Positions 48,271 through 63,800 of a stretch of 64,000 nucleotides of DNA are shown here, one piece after another. The DNA is from Brachypodius melanocephalos (lineage: Eukaryota; Chordata; Aves; Passeriformes; Pycnonotidae), in contig VZSR01003049.1 of assembly GCA_013398615.1 (NCBI GenBank), positions 250,848 to 314,847 of the forward strand. Reading direction: 5' to 3'. The notes below the pieces were generated by a model, which saw nothing but the letters and a program-made list of their open reading frames with translations, was not told the origin of the DNA and did not search any database. A program made the position numbers and the translations under genes. Position 1 is the stretch's first letter, and each line of letters starts with the position of its first letter.

Positions 48271-50409
48271 AAATAGAGAATTGCTGCAAGAAATGTACTT
48301 ATGTAGATATTGCTGTAGAAAAGATCAGTAAAACAAAATCTGAAAAGTAGAAGCTTACAAAGTGAAAAATATTTTAGAATAAAACATAAATATTTTCTGA
48401 ACTGCAACAGTATAAATCCCAGAAGACAGCTGCAAAGATAGAATAGGAGATACAATTTAATTTCTCTTAAAAATAATAGTCCGATAATACAAAGATCCCA
48501 GAAGACAGTGCTCTGTAAGGATTAGAATATACATGTCACATCTGGTGAAACTTGGAGAACTCTATTACTCTATGTCTTCGTGAAATGTCTATTAATAAAA
48601 AAACCAACAAAACCCCACAACATTAAATACTGTGCATCTGTTAAGCGATGCCAGCAAAATGATTCCTAAGAGTGATACAATGTGGACTCAAAGCACACAT
48701 CAGCAACCAACTGGCAGAATAACAAGTGGGGGTTTGTGCCAAGGAAATTCGAGCAGATGTTTACTCTATGACAACTAACTGAGAAATTGAGCATAAAGAT
48801 AAGGGAACTACATAATGTTTTTATTGATTTTTAGAATGCACTTGGTAGAGTGTGGCAAAGGGATTATTTTGCATCTTGGAGCATTAGTCCTACAAATCTA
48901 ATAGCAATTACCACTGACTTTATTAGAATACATAAAGCACAAAGAAGATGAATAACAGAAAACTGTTTGTTTTCATCTCATTTACTCAATCATATTTTGG
49001 ATGCATCTGTGTAGATATCTGAAATAAAATTGCCAGATTTGATCTCTGCTTTGTAGTCTGTAATACCACAGTGGCTCAAGATCTCAGAGCCGTGTCATCA
49101 AATCTTGAAGGGAGTTTAAGGTTTAAATTTCAGATTAGGAAAAGGTCAGAAAATACTGTCTGGACAAAATGAAGCTAGGTAGAGAAAAGAGTAAATTTGA
49201 AATAGAATTGTATTAAATGCTTCAAGTAAAAATGACTACATCTAATAATGGTGTAAGAAAACAAGAGCCTTGATTTAATTTACCCAGCAGTAGGGAAAAA
49301 AAAATAGGGAGTCTGTAAGATATATCAAACCCACAACCTATCATGTAATAAAAAATATGCTTGTCATGTGTTAGGCCTTTGTATATCAATCCTGGAGAGA
49401 AGGCATTTCAGTAAACTAAAAGCTAGATACAAAATGCATGTTTTGGGGCATTAAACCCTATAGCACCTAAAGTCATGGTGCGTGAACCTATGAGGATGAG
49501 TAAAATTCAGTTCTTTGTGCACTTAATAGAGATTTAGAAAACAAACATTGTATTGGTTTTCACAGTTCTTTGTATTCAAGAAATTAGTGTGAGCCAGTAT
49601 TGCAGAAAAAGATGAACATTTTATTCTACTTTGAAGATACATGCAGCTTGGAATACCACTGTGTGCGTATTTTGCATATTATAAGAGTGTAGTTGGGGTT
49701 GTAGATACAGGCTGCTAATGATGCAGCTTTTCATCTCCTTTAGTGTCATCAAGCATCACCCATCACTGTTTGTGACTGCCTCCCAGGCTCAAACAGTGGA
49801 ATTTATGCTTAATTAAATACAGGTTCACTAAAATAGAGTCAGAGAGACATGTGAAATTCTCTTATTTTTGAATTTTAACAGGTATTTGGCTAACAAAAGA
49901 CAGTCTATTACAATAAATATAAGCTAAATGCAAGAGAACAGGTGCAGCAAAGTGAGGTAAGTCTATAATCCAAACTGTTATAGTCTGCTGAAAATAGAAC
50001 TTTATTTTCTAAACGCACACATGCAAAATGAAAAGCACTGCTTAAGGAATTAAATAATATTTTATCTGAAGAAAAGAAAAAGACAGAAGCAAAAACACCT
50101 GAAACTTATGACAAAATAAAATGACAAGGAATTAATCTAGGAGAAAAAAATCCACAGACAAAAATGGAGAAATGGCCACAACTGGGAAGTATATTGGGAA
50201 TCAGAAGAGAACTAACAAAGAAAGGGGAAATAGACTGACCAGCAACAAATCCTGCACAGCGGTTTTTAGTTCCAAAGATGGGGGCAGGGAGTGGACAGGG
50301 AGGAAAATAAGAATGAAATACACAAGATACAGTTTCTAAACAATTAAGATGTAGATTTTAAACTAAACAAATTATTGTTTCACCTTTCAGCAAGAAGAAT
50401 CTTGTTAGC
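48271..50409. other. AT-rich non-coding sequence, nothing recognised
   Basis: About 2.1 kb without gene or clear repeat. Confidence 0.6.
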
Positions 50410-50470
50410 TGATTGGAATGCATGATCCTTGTGGGTCCCTTCCAGCTCAGAATATTCAGTGGATCTGTAA
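50410..50470 (+). mobile_element. CR1 LINE 3' tail scrap
   Basis: About 60 bases around CATGATCCTTGTGGGTCCCT then TCCAGCTCAGAATATTC and GGATCTGT, the last block of CR1 before the terminal octamer. Plus strand. Confidence 0.75.
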
Positions 50471-53400
50471 ATCTGTGACTAAGTATAATTCCACATGACA
50501 CCATTAGTACACATGGAATAAGAAAAATATCATCTGAACAAACTTTGACACAAAGAATAGTTACAAGAGCTAGAAGTCTGAAGATAAAATGAAAGCACAC
50601 ACACTGTAAGAAGGATGTGCTTACTGTAGGATTCATTCCTCTTGAGAGGGGCATAAGTATTTAAACTGAGGGGTGGGAAGAAAAGTGTGCATTAGGTGAA
50701 AGTGCATATATTTAAGATACGGTTGGGAAAATTACCTAAACTAAAACTAAACTAAATTAAACCAAATTTTTGCATTTTGAATATTTACAGGTTACCAGCC
50801 TCTGAAGGCACGTCTGGAAATATTACTGGTTTTCAGGAAGAAGCTAGAATGTTATTTAAAAAGGACCATCTGGTTGTAGCCTAAACGAGTAGTAAAAGGC
50901 CCTTTGTTACCTTTCTTCCTAATGCTATATCCCTAAGGTGAAAACTGTCATTACAGAAACCACCTCATTTTTATAAGCAGAAATATTTCCTTTGTGCAGA
51001 GGCAAAGTTGCTATTAGTATTTAGACTTTTTAATGATACTGTATATTGCTTATATTTATATATCATGCAAATGACATTTTCAAGCAATACTTACTAACAG
51101 AAAATTGTCTGAAACAGAAGTCAGAATTTCTTAATTGTATTTTTGACTTATAGCCTTTTACTGCAAGTTTGTAATCTGTAAAGTGAATGTAACAATGCCT
51201 ACAGTGTAACACCTATGTAAATTCGTCTTCCATTTGAGATTAGAGGGATATTATTAATCCTATTTTTTTGCATTTGTTTAACTCAGTTCAGGTATAGCAA
51301 GACAATACACAGTAATTGCACAAAACAAAGGAAGAGAACTCAAGATACTGTAAAATTCAGTTAAACAGATTCATCTTGAAGAACTTAAGAGAAAGAAACT
51401 TATGGCTGTGTGATTAATGGTACACTAATGCAAGTTATAACAATGTATTTATAGTTTTATAGTTACTGGAAAGCTGAATTATTTCTTAAGGTTGAAAAGG
51501 AGAGAGTTATTGAAATAATGTGACCCAATTTCATGCAATTATTATATATTTATTTCTTTGTTTACATCAAATGTAGAGAATTTACAAAGATATAAAATGA
51601 TCCAGAAAGCATAGAGTGTGAAAAACAAGTTTAACAAATTATGAATTTGGTTCCTTTTTTCTACTTTAAATACAGACACTATGTCTGTATTGAAATTAAT
51701 ATGAATAGTGCTATTTTCTTTTTAATTTGCTGTTTCTTATAAACTAACTTCATTTACCAGCAATTAAATAAAGAAAATCAAGGAAATGCAAAGAGTAATG
51801 ATTTTCCACAATAGAAATTGGTGTGATGTAGTATAAGAACCTAGAACCCAGAACCAAAAATACCTTGCTTGACAAAACACCAAAAAACAAATACTGTTGT
51901 TATCAGGTAATTGTGCTTGTTACTGGGAAAAAATGGAGAAAAGGCAAATATATACACACACAAACCCCAAGAGAGAATATTTTTAGTGTAAATTTCTCAT
52001 ACAGAAGTCCTGTTTCAAATCAATGTGAAAAATTTTGATGGACTTCGAAGATTCTTCATCCTGTTTTTAAGCAAGAATTAAACCTATTCTTGAGACATCT
52101 GACTGAAATACTGCAATCTTCAGAGAAAGCAATTGTTCATACATATTTCTGACTAGGAAGACTAAAAAAGAGAGTATGAATGTTTTCAATAACTCAGTTG
52201 AAATAGAAATCTGGGTTTTTTTATCTTTTTTTTTTTTTTTTTTTCCCCAGGAAGTTGTTACCTTTCTACCTATCATTGCTGAGTAGTGAACAGTATAGCT
52301 AAACTGATGGTTTAGAAAATAACTAAACAAAAGATTGTGTTTGCATCACTTTATGATTCTTTTGTGGAGGCCATAAAATCTGTGCCACTGATGTAAGGAG
52401 AATTTATGTTCAGGTCTGTGCCAAACATTGTGGATGGTAACTACAGTGTATGTAATAAGAAATAGTAAGGATAAAAGACAGAGAATAACTGAATAATTGG
52501 CAACTGTGGAATCTTTCAATACAGACAGTATGTGGCAGAATTAAATATAATTTCCTCAAATAGCAATAATATTCTCTTTCCTGCAATTTCGGGTGTAAGC
52601 AGAGCACTCTGATATCTCTGCTGAAGAAAGGTAGCACATGTCATGCCAGGGAATGTCACAAATCTGTCAGTAGCAAAGACACTACCTTCAAAGACAGCTG
52701 TTTATCTACCTTGCACCTCGTAAAAAAATTTTGTCATCAGTAGACAAACATGATCTTAATACAAACACAAGTAGAAATATATAAATAAAAATGAAAGAAA
52801 AGGATAATTCAGTTGTAATTAATTCTTGCTTATTTCTGTACAAATGTTTTTTTAATGTAACACTGTCATATAGTCTAGAGTTTTAACATTCTCAACAATA
52901 ATGTCCTATTATCAGGGGATATGCTTATATGTTCTCAGCTGCTTTTTTCTTTTTGTTTTAATTATGCACGAAATTTCTAATAAGAATAGAAACTATGATT
53001 ACTGCAACCTAAAATTCCAAACACCAATGAAATAATGTATCATGAGATTTATTTGAATAGAGAATAAAATGAGTTGTCTAAGAAAATACAAATTGATTTA
53101 ATATTGCCTTTAGGCAAATATATTCCTGGAGGAAAAGGTTGAAAAGGAACGATTTTGGTACCTAAAAACTTAATCAATGTTGAAAATGGCAACTTTTGAT
53201 CAATTTGAAAAATTGCAGAGGTACCCAGTAGTATAAAAGAGATTCTGCATGACAAATGATTTGTCATTTAAACTACTTATTAATGCTGTACCTGTTAGTA
53301 GAACAAATCTCTTTGGTGATATTTTCTGAACTTGGTAAGGGATGCAATATTTTCTTAGGGCACATCAGTTTAACTAATTTTTGATGTAGTATTTCTACAG

Positions 53401-56400
53401 TATAAGATTAATACTTGGTTACTTGTTTTCAGAATTATCTTGTGATTGAAACGCTGAAATATGGCTCAAATTTTCCACAAAGAAATTATATCGAAGAATT
53501 GTTGAAAACATATATTTGCATTCATTTTCATTATTGGTATTAAGACCAGCAGTCCTGTAATTATGTGGATAACACAGATTCTCAAATACTTCAGTACTTT
53601 ATCTGTATTTATATTATCTTGGGGGTCTTGGTTCAAGGAAATCTGAAAATTTTAATAAAGGAGTCATCCATACTCCTATGATATGAAATGTTTCTAATCA
53701 AGTTGTGATACTGAAAAGCTATTGTGTAAGAACACAATGATCAAGAAGTTCCATGGGCTTGTTTCACAATTATTTTAATTATAATTTTTTGTTAAGCAGT
53801 CTAGTTCTTATCTATTACTTCAATTTAAGATTTTTATAAGGTGAATTTTTCTATATATACAGAGGAATTGTAATCCCTGTATTAATTATCTGTCAGGCAC
53901 CTTATTTTCATTTGAATCTATGCATTTCTTTGGTCTCCTAGTGCTTCTTTCAAAGGTGATTTCAGTCATTATATCCTACCTTGTGTTCAGTTGTTACTAA
54001 CTGTAATTATTTCCCCTTGCACAAAATACAAACACATAAGGCCTTTTGTCTTCATCTGAATTTAGTTCTATCACTAAACTTCTAGATTCTGTAACATAAA
54101 CATAATCTGACATCAATCTTGTCTGCATCTCATGTTAAGCTTTATTTTTAAACAGGCAACTTATGAAAAATATTGTTGATTTTTTTTTTTTGCAACTTAC
54201 TCTTATTTTAATTGAAATCATTAATTTTTTAGTTCTTGACTTTGGCATAATTCTGCATGAATTATCTGAGATAACCCCAGCAACTTCATTTTTACTGAAT
54301 ATCATAATAACCATCAAAGTTCTAATGCTCTTACAATCCTGAAAGCCATTAAAAAGTTGAAAAAAAAAAAAAAAGAAAAAGCACACTGAAAGGTAGATGG
54401 TAGACTTCTGGTAGATACATTGGGTGAATTAATCTAGTTACCTGGAATTTGCAATACTCAAGAGGTTAATTAAAGCACATTAGAATTTCTCAACATACTG
54501 CAAGTTGAATAGAAGGAATAGAAGATTAACACTGATAAAGCCTCATGAGCTGAGTTAGGAATTACCTTACAACCACTAATGAATTAAGTTAAGAGTGACT
54601 GAGCTTTGGTTGCTTAGACACTCCTGGTTTCATCTAATTAACATCACAAACCCGTAAACAAGACACTTGTGCTGTGAAGGCTTGTTTTAAGTCAGTATTG
54701 GGACAATGTTAAAAAATCTGACCTCTCTCACTGTACACAATTTCATATAAAAAGTCAGTATATATGTAGTCTGTTTTTAGGAACTAGACACAAATATTCT
54801 TACAAATGCAGAAAAAACTTATATAGATTTATTATAGAAAATATTTAAAAGAAATTTTATTCTGTAAATGTTCTAATATTTTATCCCATATTTAAAAACA
54901 ATCTCATCAGCACTGTCATCCTAAAATACAAGAAATACCAGTGGGAAGGAAGTAAAATTTTAAACATCTAGAAATGTAGAGACTTGGGCTAAACAAATTT
55001 CTGTTGTTCTTCACCTTTCCATCTCTCCAACTTCTGTTGATTTCAATTGAAATTTTAGACAGTCGATGTGCCTCACAATTAAGGAATGTACATTGAGGTG
55101 CTTAAAAATATACTTTAAAGCCTACTGCTATATTTCCATTTATGCCTAAATTGGAACTACAGAGTACCTAATGCCTGAAAAAGTTTCAGAACAAAACTTT
55201 CAAAATCATTTAAGAGATATATTAGCTTGATTTTGATCTTCAAACCCATTAACTATGTTTACTTTTCATACTTCTAAATCTGTTTTATATACATTCAAAA
55301 AGGTTATCTACAGTACACTTTGTATTAATTCCAGGATCAATAATACAGGAATGAAACTTAATTTACATCTACATTAACAGAAATATAATTCTTAATCTTA
55401 AAATAATCCAATTAATGATTATCTTGAGAACATGCAAATTTTATGCTATATCAAAATAAAATTGATCTACATATGTAAAGACACATGATGGACCAAAACT
55501 TAAGCCAAGAAAAGGGAAAAGAAGTTAGAATGCAAACTGAATGGACTTGAGGGTAGTGAATACAAGAGCTTCAATTTTAAAATATTTTTGACTTATCTAC
55601 CTTGAAGACATACAAAAGATGAGAATGGTTGGCTTTGTAGCACACTTCCCTACATTTAGAGTATAGAAAATATCCCTAAGTTTGATAGGAAAGGGGAAAA
55701 AATCTTTGCTACAGAGCTTCAAATTTGTGGGTTTTTCTGTGAAAAGCCTACTAAAAAATTTGTGAATGATTCTGGATATTGAAGAAATGCATGCCTACCT
55801 CTTCATTTTGGAAGGTTTCCATTTAAATTACCTTTGATTCTGGCATTATTACCCCACCTGGTAAGAAAAAAAAAGTTAGCAGAAATCAGATTACTAAACC
55901 ACTCCTCATAGCTTTAGCTTGAATCATCTGGATGCAGCAGTGTGAGATGTTTTAACTTTTGAGTAGTTGAATAAAAGATGTACTTGTCAGTATCTCTGGA
56001 GGAATACATCAGTGTCATACAGCTTTTGTAAACTTAGCAAGCACAAATATGACAAGAAAGACAAGGTGCTCGATAATGGCATGAATCCATAGTGAAAAGC
56101 ACAGTGACCTGTGCCAAACCACAGTGTTAAAAAATATTTCTCCCCTTTTTTGTGTATATTTTCCTTTTTACAGGCTGTGAGTTATATATTCAGACCAAAT
56201 AACAAAGCATAGGTGTGCTGTACAAATATTTATATTTTTCATTTAATAAGGAACTTATTCACTTAAATAAAAATTAAGAGATTCTTGCCTGACGTAAAAT
56301 ATTATCTTATTTCAATTTGTCATATTCAAGTGAACTCAAACCAAGAGAAGAAGTATAATGAACAGCAGATATTCCCCTTTCAAGAGCAGGGGAAAATATC

Positions 56401-57148
56401 ATGAGAATATCAAATATGATGCAATGGAGAAGAAAGAAGACAAGTCTGTTTCAGCTCCAATCATTCTGGCAAAGGAACTGTCACATCTGATCACCTTGAC
56501 CTCAATACTGAACATTATCAAGGACTACAGACATCAATACTAACCATATGTCAACACTAGCTCACAGCTAAATTGCTATTTTTAAAATTTCTTTGAAGAA
56601 TTGACAGGTTTGTATTTGTAGTGATAGTGATCCATGCTACCTAAAAGTCAAGCATTATCACAAAGTATGTCATTAATAAATGGAATTAGCAAAGCATCAC
56701 TTTAAACAAGGAATGGCCTGTGTTACCAGTCTTCTAAACATTCTCATCACACTGACATCTAAATCACTGATATAGATAAGTATCAATATAGATATAGATG
56801 ACATAGAGATAAAGAGAGACAGAATTAACTGCAACACAATTACTTGTGTCACTCTGGGGCTGAAATAGATGATTAAAAATTTGATCCAAGGACCTAAATA
56901 TTGACTTTTCTTCAGAGATAATATTGCTGCATAGTTTCCTAATTAATGTTTAGAAGACTCTTCTGTCAAATATACAAACATATTGAATTTTATAGCAAAA
57001 TAATTAGTATACAGCCAGTTTTGCTGCAATGTTCTCCAAGAAAAAAATTTCCCAGGCTGATCAAAATATAAACAGGCACATGAAAGGACAATAATCAGAT
57101 ACAATCTTCACTTTTATTATTACTGAGAGTAAGCTTTTTTTCCTTTAA
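50471..57148. other. AT-rich non-coding sequence, nearly repeat-free
   Basis: About 6.7 kb with no gene and no transposon I can identify. T-runs at about 52226-52243 and 54180-54191 and an A-run at 54360-54374 are the only simple repeats of note. A GATATAGA-type patch lies near 56770-56815. The longest frame is under 90 codons. Confidence 0.6.
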
Positions 57149-57815
57149 ATGACTGTTAAACAAAGAGCGTTAGCTGAGAATGTGGCAACATTCACTTTCA
57201 TTGAGTTTGCAGATGGCATCAAGTTACACAGAACAATTGATACTTTCTGCTGCAGCTGCAAACCAGAGGGACCTGGACAAGATGGGGAAGGGATGGGCAG
57301 CCAGAAACCTCATGCAATTCATCAAGAACAAATGGCAGTTTTTGCTCTGGGCATGACATGGTCTGGGGCCACATGTCAGTTTTGCGACCCTCTGCTCAAT
57401 AAAGACATAGATGAACTGGAGTATGTTCAGAAGGGAGCCACTAAACTGACAGCAGGCTGCAGCTGGTTCAGCCTGGAGAAGAGCTGAATTTGAGGGAATT
57501 AACAGTAACACACCTTGCAGAAGGCAAAATGGAGTGATCTCAGCACAGTGGTGCATGGCAGGAAGATACAGTGACCGTACGTTTAAAGAATAGACATTTT
57601 TCCCTGTGTATAGAAGCATTTTTCCTCATGAAGAGAGTCAGGAACTAGAACAGATGCTTTGGCAAGGTGGTGCAGTCTCCATCCTTGGCAGGTTTTGAGA
57701 CCTCGTTGAACAAAACCCTGGGCAACATGGTCTGATCTCTCAGCTGACCTGCTTCAAGCAAGAGGTAGGAATAGAGTCCTCCTGAGGTTCCTTCGAAGTT
57801 GGACGATCATGAAAG
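57149..57815 (+). mobile_element. CR1 LINE fragment, diverged
   Basis: Plus-strand CR1 from just before the catalytic box to near the 3' end. The frame at 57149-57487 reads ...FADGIKL where active CR1 has FADD; the second Asp is Gly (codon 57215-57217), so catalysis is lost. Downstream blocks include TTCAGCCTGGAGAAGAGCTG near 57467, AGCATTTTTCCTCATGAAGAG near 57616, TTGGCAAGGTGGTGCAGTCTC near 57658 and CTGAGGTTCCTTCGAAGTTGG near 57783. The sequence between motif and thumb is shortened, so internal deletions are present. The 3' tail is eroded near 57810; TGATTCTGTGATAT at 57861-57874 may be a stray remnant. Confidence 0.85.
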
Positions 57816-60800
57816 GTATTGTTTCTGTGTGTGACATCAGAAAACTAGAGAGGCTGAAGACTGATTCTGTGATATAAGAAAAGAAATCCAGAGAAACTGG
57901 AATCCAAATGACTTATAGGACTTTGATGAAATTTATTTTAATTCCATTCTATTAGAAGTGAGATGAGATGAGATCAATGCCAATTACTAAAGGAATAATG
58001 AGACCACATATCCTGTATCTAAAAAATGTCATTATGCATTTATAATAGGAACAGTTCTTTCTATCAATTATACAATTTTCTTCAGCAAAAAATGCAGACA
58101 AGAGCTCTCTTAATTTTCAGTCCTTTCTTTTTTTAAACTTCTGGAGTGGCCGTTGCTGACTTTTGACAACAGCAAATGAAGTGTTATGAGTTTTCCAACA
58201 ATCCTGTTTAAAAGGGCATTTTGTGAGATGTTATCTTTTGTTGTTCTACAATATTTTCTAGGTGTAAGAAAAAGTAACAGCGAGACATGTCTTTCTCATT
58301 TTATTTTATAATTCTCAGAATAAAAGCTAATTACAACTCCAAAAATAAGCTGCAGTTATATGTGTGTGTAAATACATATTTACATATGGTATATGCATCT
58401 AAAAATTCATTCTTATGGAAAATGAGAGCAGTCAGGTATTGTCAATATTTTTGTGGTTCTGTCTCAGAAATGTGTGTGTAAATACAAACATACACATGCA
58501 GACATAACCAGTCTCATATCTCCACTTAATCAATATAATAATTATGGAAAATAATACCATCAAGTTAATGCAAATTAAGCAGCATTTCATGCTGTATTCC
58601 ACACCCTCTGTTTAACAGTAGTAATGTGAACATTTTTTTGTTTCCTATCTCACAAAGTAAATTCTTTTCCCAGGATGTAACGATTATGAAAAAATTATTA
58701 ATATTTTATAAAACTCTACTAGGATTAATCTTCATTAGTCTTCATTCATCAGTTGTGAATTTAAATGAATTGTAGAGAATTTACATAAGAATCTACAGGT
58801 AAATATACTTACCTGTTTTGATAAAATTCAATCATTTTGAAATCCAGATTAAAGTTTAGTAAAAAAAAAGTGGTGTTTGGTTGGTTTTTATTAATCCCTA
58901 TTAATATTAATTACATAGTATTAATATGCAATTACTAGTAATCGTTACAGCAGAATTGCAATGTCTCTTTAATTTGTTAATTATATGCCTTTTAGGATGG
59001 TTCATCTAAAGTGTTGCAAATATTTACTAAGCCCCATTATCAAAAACTTATTTAAAACTCACAAAAGCAGCCTGTTTGTTTCTCAAGGGAAAATGGAGAG
59101 CTGGAATAATATTGTCTCCATAAATGTCAAGTAGGGAAAAGAAATCCAAAAAGGAGTTTAAATGTTGTGCATCATACAGCATCTTTTAAAAACAAGGCTA
59201 CCATATCCCATATGCTAATAAATTAAGCATAAAATTAACTTATAAATATTTTTTGCAAGCATGCAACCAAAATTAAAACTGAAATTATTGTATATCTATG
59301 CATTGCTTTGAAAATTCGGTATGTATTTTTTAGGAATTTTTAATAAATTATTATTAAAATTTAATATTTATTTCACCTTTATCATATTTATTGTTATTAT
59401 AAATAATAATTTCAGTTGAACAGCTGAAATCACCACAAGTGTAACAAGAGCCTTTCCATTTATTGAATCCTTAGAGTACATGAACTGTCCACTATTAATT
59501 TCCTTTCATCCTGATAAGAGTCACTGGTTTCTCTGAAGTTCCAGTTTGGGTAACTATTCACAGCAAAGGAAAAATCCCAGAGAAATTCTTACAGCTATGT
59601 GACTTTAATTATATCCACACTTGTAACCAATATGAATTAACATTCGATTTTTCTGTACTTCTCTGACATTCTGATATTTAAGAAATATAAGAATCATTAG
59701 GGTAATTTATAGTTGATTGAACTATGGATAAAATTTAGAAGTAATTCTGACACTGAGTTTGAAAAGAACAAAATAAATATTAGTTTATCTTTTTTAAAAA
59801 AATTGATCTAATTGTGTTAAACTAAATCTTTAGAGTATTTTAGTAATATTTTCAATATCTGCATTGGCATTAAGAAATACAATTTTTATCTGCCCTGAAT
59901 CTTTAAAAAAATGTTTATAAATAGATTTCAGAGACCTCTACATGGGCATAATTTTTGGATTCAGAATTGTGCAGCTTTGTAATAGCTGTGAATGTCAAGT
60001 GTGACAGCTGTCATAGAACTTCCAGATCATACAGGTGCAAAATATGCCATAATCAGGTTTGAATGCCCAGTATAAGTTTGAGAAACTAAAATATTGCTTA
60101 TGCCTTTGTGGCATAGTTTAGAAAGCTTGTCAGATTTACTGTTAACTAAATTGGGCTGAAATTCAGGTCAGTTCAAAAAATAAAATCTTTCCTAACCCCT
60201 CTTTTCAAATTTTATGAATATAAATAATTTCAACCTATGAAGGTATTAGGATTATGTGAGAAAAAAGTTATAAATAGCTAGGCATTTTACCCTATGATAA
60301 GCTATTACAAATTTAGAGTTCTTTCAGCAAGATTTAAAAAAAAANNNNNNNNNNCTACTAGTAATCTTCACTTCAGTCTGTCCACAGAATATCATGATTG
60401 CAAAAGGGGGACTAATTGATCTATCCTGTATATGAGATAAAGGCTGTAGCCTCCCATTAAATTTTCATATTTTGCTGGCGTTCTGGAAATTTTATGAGCT
60501 TTTTTTCATGGTTATGAAAATGTCCTCCAGCAAGAGGAAATAAATCTCTACCAGTTTTGAGCAATTTAGCATCATTTGGCAAATATTTGAATGTCAGGTG
60601 ATTACATTGCTTTTCACTGAAATGAAAATGTATCTTCTTCCAAAATCTACTGAAGACTTTCTGTTTAGAAGAGAAAAATTTAGTCCAAAAGAGCCTGTAG
60701 ATTGTGATTGAAGAATTTCCCTCCAAAATGAAAGTTCTTCTAATTCAAAGCAGGAATCTGAAGCACATCAATGATGATTACCATGAGAAAAGGGTTTCTT

Positions 60801-63800
60801 AGGATTGCCCAAGATTTTAAACTTGATATAAATAACAAACTAGGAACTTAACTAGAATATCTGAGCAGAATAAATTTATCAGATGAACATGAACATGTCT
60901 AGAATATACATCTATCTTTCTGCCTGCTTTTGTGGATTACTGGATATTTCCATTTTTACATTTTATTATTTTTATTATTATTTATTTTACATTTCATTCA
61001 AGCATAGAAAGAACAATATTAGAATAAAATATAATAAATAACATAAAATGGATTTGAAAGCATAAAAAAATAAATTAAATTTTTAAAAATTAGAAAGGAA
61101 ATATTGTTTTCTAAAGAGTTCATGTCAACCCTTTTATCCATGCTCCTAAGCTGTTCAAGAAAGTTTCATTTACATAAACTAAGAATAATTTACTTATTTA
61201 ACAGTTCAGTTCAGTAACTCATTCTGTGTTTTTAATGTGGACTCACTGAAGAATTTCCTAAGAGAAAACTAACACAAGTAAAGATACTGAACTATAGTTC
61301 ACCAATGAAACTTTTAAAAACAAACAAGCAAATAAAAAAAGAAAAAAAAAAAAAGAAAATTATGCTACTTAAAAGCAAAGGCAGATTATTCTGTTTGCCA
61401 TCATATTTTCAGGGTCTGACCCAGCACTTAATCAGACCTCTTGTGGAAATTCAATAAGTAGCATCATACACATGAGGGTACAGCCATCAGGATGGATAAC
61501 ACGTTTCATTTTTTATGTGACTCACTCTGGTTCTGCAGAAGCATCTCTCATTATCTAATAGTAGTATCTGAGTAGTGATTATTTATCAGCAAACTTACTA
61601 AAGAATGTAACAAAATTTGATTCATAATATTTAAAATAAGTATGTATATACAAGTGAACCCCCTGGATAATTCTGAAATGGCTTTAAACTTCATTAATTG
61701 CTTGTGAAAAATTAAGTTAATAGATAGGATTTATTCCAAGAAAAGTAATTTCATTATTATCTAATTAAGTAAATGTAGCAACAAACCCATATTGTCTCCA
61801 GTATATTTATAGAGCAGGAGATGTAGCAGAGGTACACCTCAGGAGTTTCTAGATTTTCAGGAAAAACACAATTCTCATTTTGCTTAAATAGAAATAAAAG
61901 CTGAACTTAGATTAAATTAGAAAAGAATAAAATAGAATATTATACTTACACGTTTTACACAAAACATCTTTCCACTTAATGGAATTAACGCATTAAAGAA
62001 TCAATCTTAAACTTACTTTCTAAAAACATATGATCAAAGATTAGGCTGCAAAAAATAGGGGCAAGATCTTCTCTGGATAAAACACACAAATATAAATTAA
62101 CAGTAATAACTTGGTTTCTGACTCTTACTGATTTATGTTAAGCAGATTATTCCAGCTGAAGGCTAGAACAGACATCTGGTCTATCTGATTTAAAACAACT
62201 ACACTAATCAGCATAAACAGAATATTAAATAATGCATTCTTGAAAGCAAAGGAGTGTATCTAAATCTCTCTTATGCAAGGGAGGATCAGAATGTCATAGC
62301 CCTTTTATAGGTTTCTTCTAAGTGTAATGAGGAATCAATGGGTCACATCACCTGTGAGGCATCCTTTGAATAACGTGTGAATCCCAGAATAAGAAAAATC
62401 CAGAAGTGCCTGAAAGGCACCCTGCATATTTCCTGACATTTCAAGATAATGTAATCACATAGAAAACACTGCAATAAACTAGAATAGTATATAGGATTTA
62501 TGAGTTTCATAGGAACCACAAGCTCTTCATGAACACACTGTTGTACCTGGAGTTGCTTCCACTTCAAAGGGAATATCAGAAGACCTGTAATTATCTGGGA
62601 AATTATTTTCAGGAAAAAAGAATTTAAAATGGCCCTACTAATTTTTTAAGAATTAAAAGAAAGTGTATGGTTGAGTTGTTATGTTCTAAATGTAATTTTA
62701 TCTGTTTTTTTGTGATTGAATTCTATCTGTTTATGACACTAAATTATCAGCATTGGAAGGAGGGTATCTGAAAAAGATACAGAAGGATAATGAAAATATC
62801 CTTGTAATTATTCATACAAAAATTATTTTTATCCAGTCATGTTACAACACTGTACAGCATTTTAGCTTATCCATTTTAATTTAACATATAAAATGTTGCT
62901 ATGTTTTGCCATTTTATTCAGAAAACACATGTCCATTCTCGAAGAGGCCAATCTTTTAAAAACAACACCATTTCTCCCCTTTAACTTTTTTCTTTAGGTC
63001 CTCTTATGCCATACTACATGTTCGCAGCCCAAACCTATATAGACTTCAACATATTATTTGAAAAGCACTACTCAAGTCTGTGTCTGTCCTCAGTATTAGT
63101 CAAATTACTTTGAGATGAGACACACAGAAAATATTTTTCTAGGCAAAGGAGTATTTTGAAAAAATCACCATTCTTTGTTTTCCTCTCTAGTATTAACAAT
63201 TACTGATCTCTTACACCTACTTGTAAATATACATAAACCTAATTCTTGAACTATCACTGAAGATTGTTGATAAACAATAAAAACTCGGAAAAGTTTGCAA
63301 TCACCTTTTTAGTCTCCAAGAAATTTTAATTCCACAAGAACAAGACAATTTGCCCTAAAAAAAATTCACTTCAGTAAAGAATGTATTATTTCTTTTTCTG
63401 GCTTAGTTTATGTAGTGATACTTGAGTTCACAGTACATTGGATGACTTGTAGTCAGCCATGCTGCTGTGGGGAGTTTTATTCTTAATTTGCCTTTTGAGG
63501 GAACTATCTTGCTAGCAGCTTAGAAATGAACCCAACAGATATCTACTTGTTATTTATGCAAAGTGGAACCAAAGAAAATGCTGGGAGAACTGTTTTAGAT
63601 CAGAGTTGATAGCTCCCTAATGAGACTAGACAAGAAATAAAGCTCATTAACTGAATCAGGAATAATGAGGGTTTGCATTTCTGGGTAGTGTACTAGCATT
63701 ACAAGGAGAAATGCACTCTTACAGTAGCCAGGCACTCCATTTTCTAAACCAAGAACAGAAATTTTCTTGAGTCTGTTACAAGCAGATTTGTTTTTCAGAA

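Noticed and set aside
57224..57619. 131-codon minus-strand frame
   Set aside because: Antisense to a plus-strand CR1 fragment; no domain.
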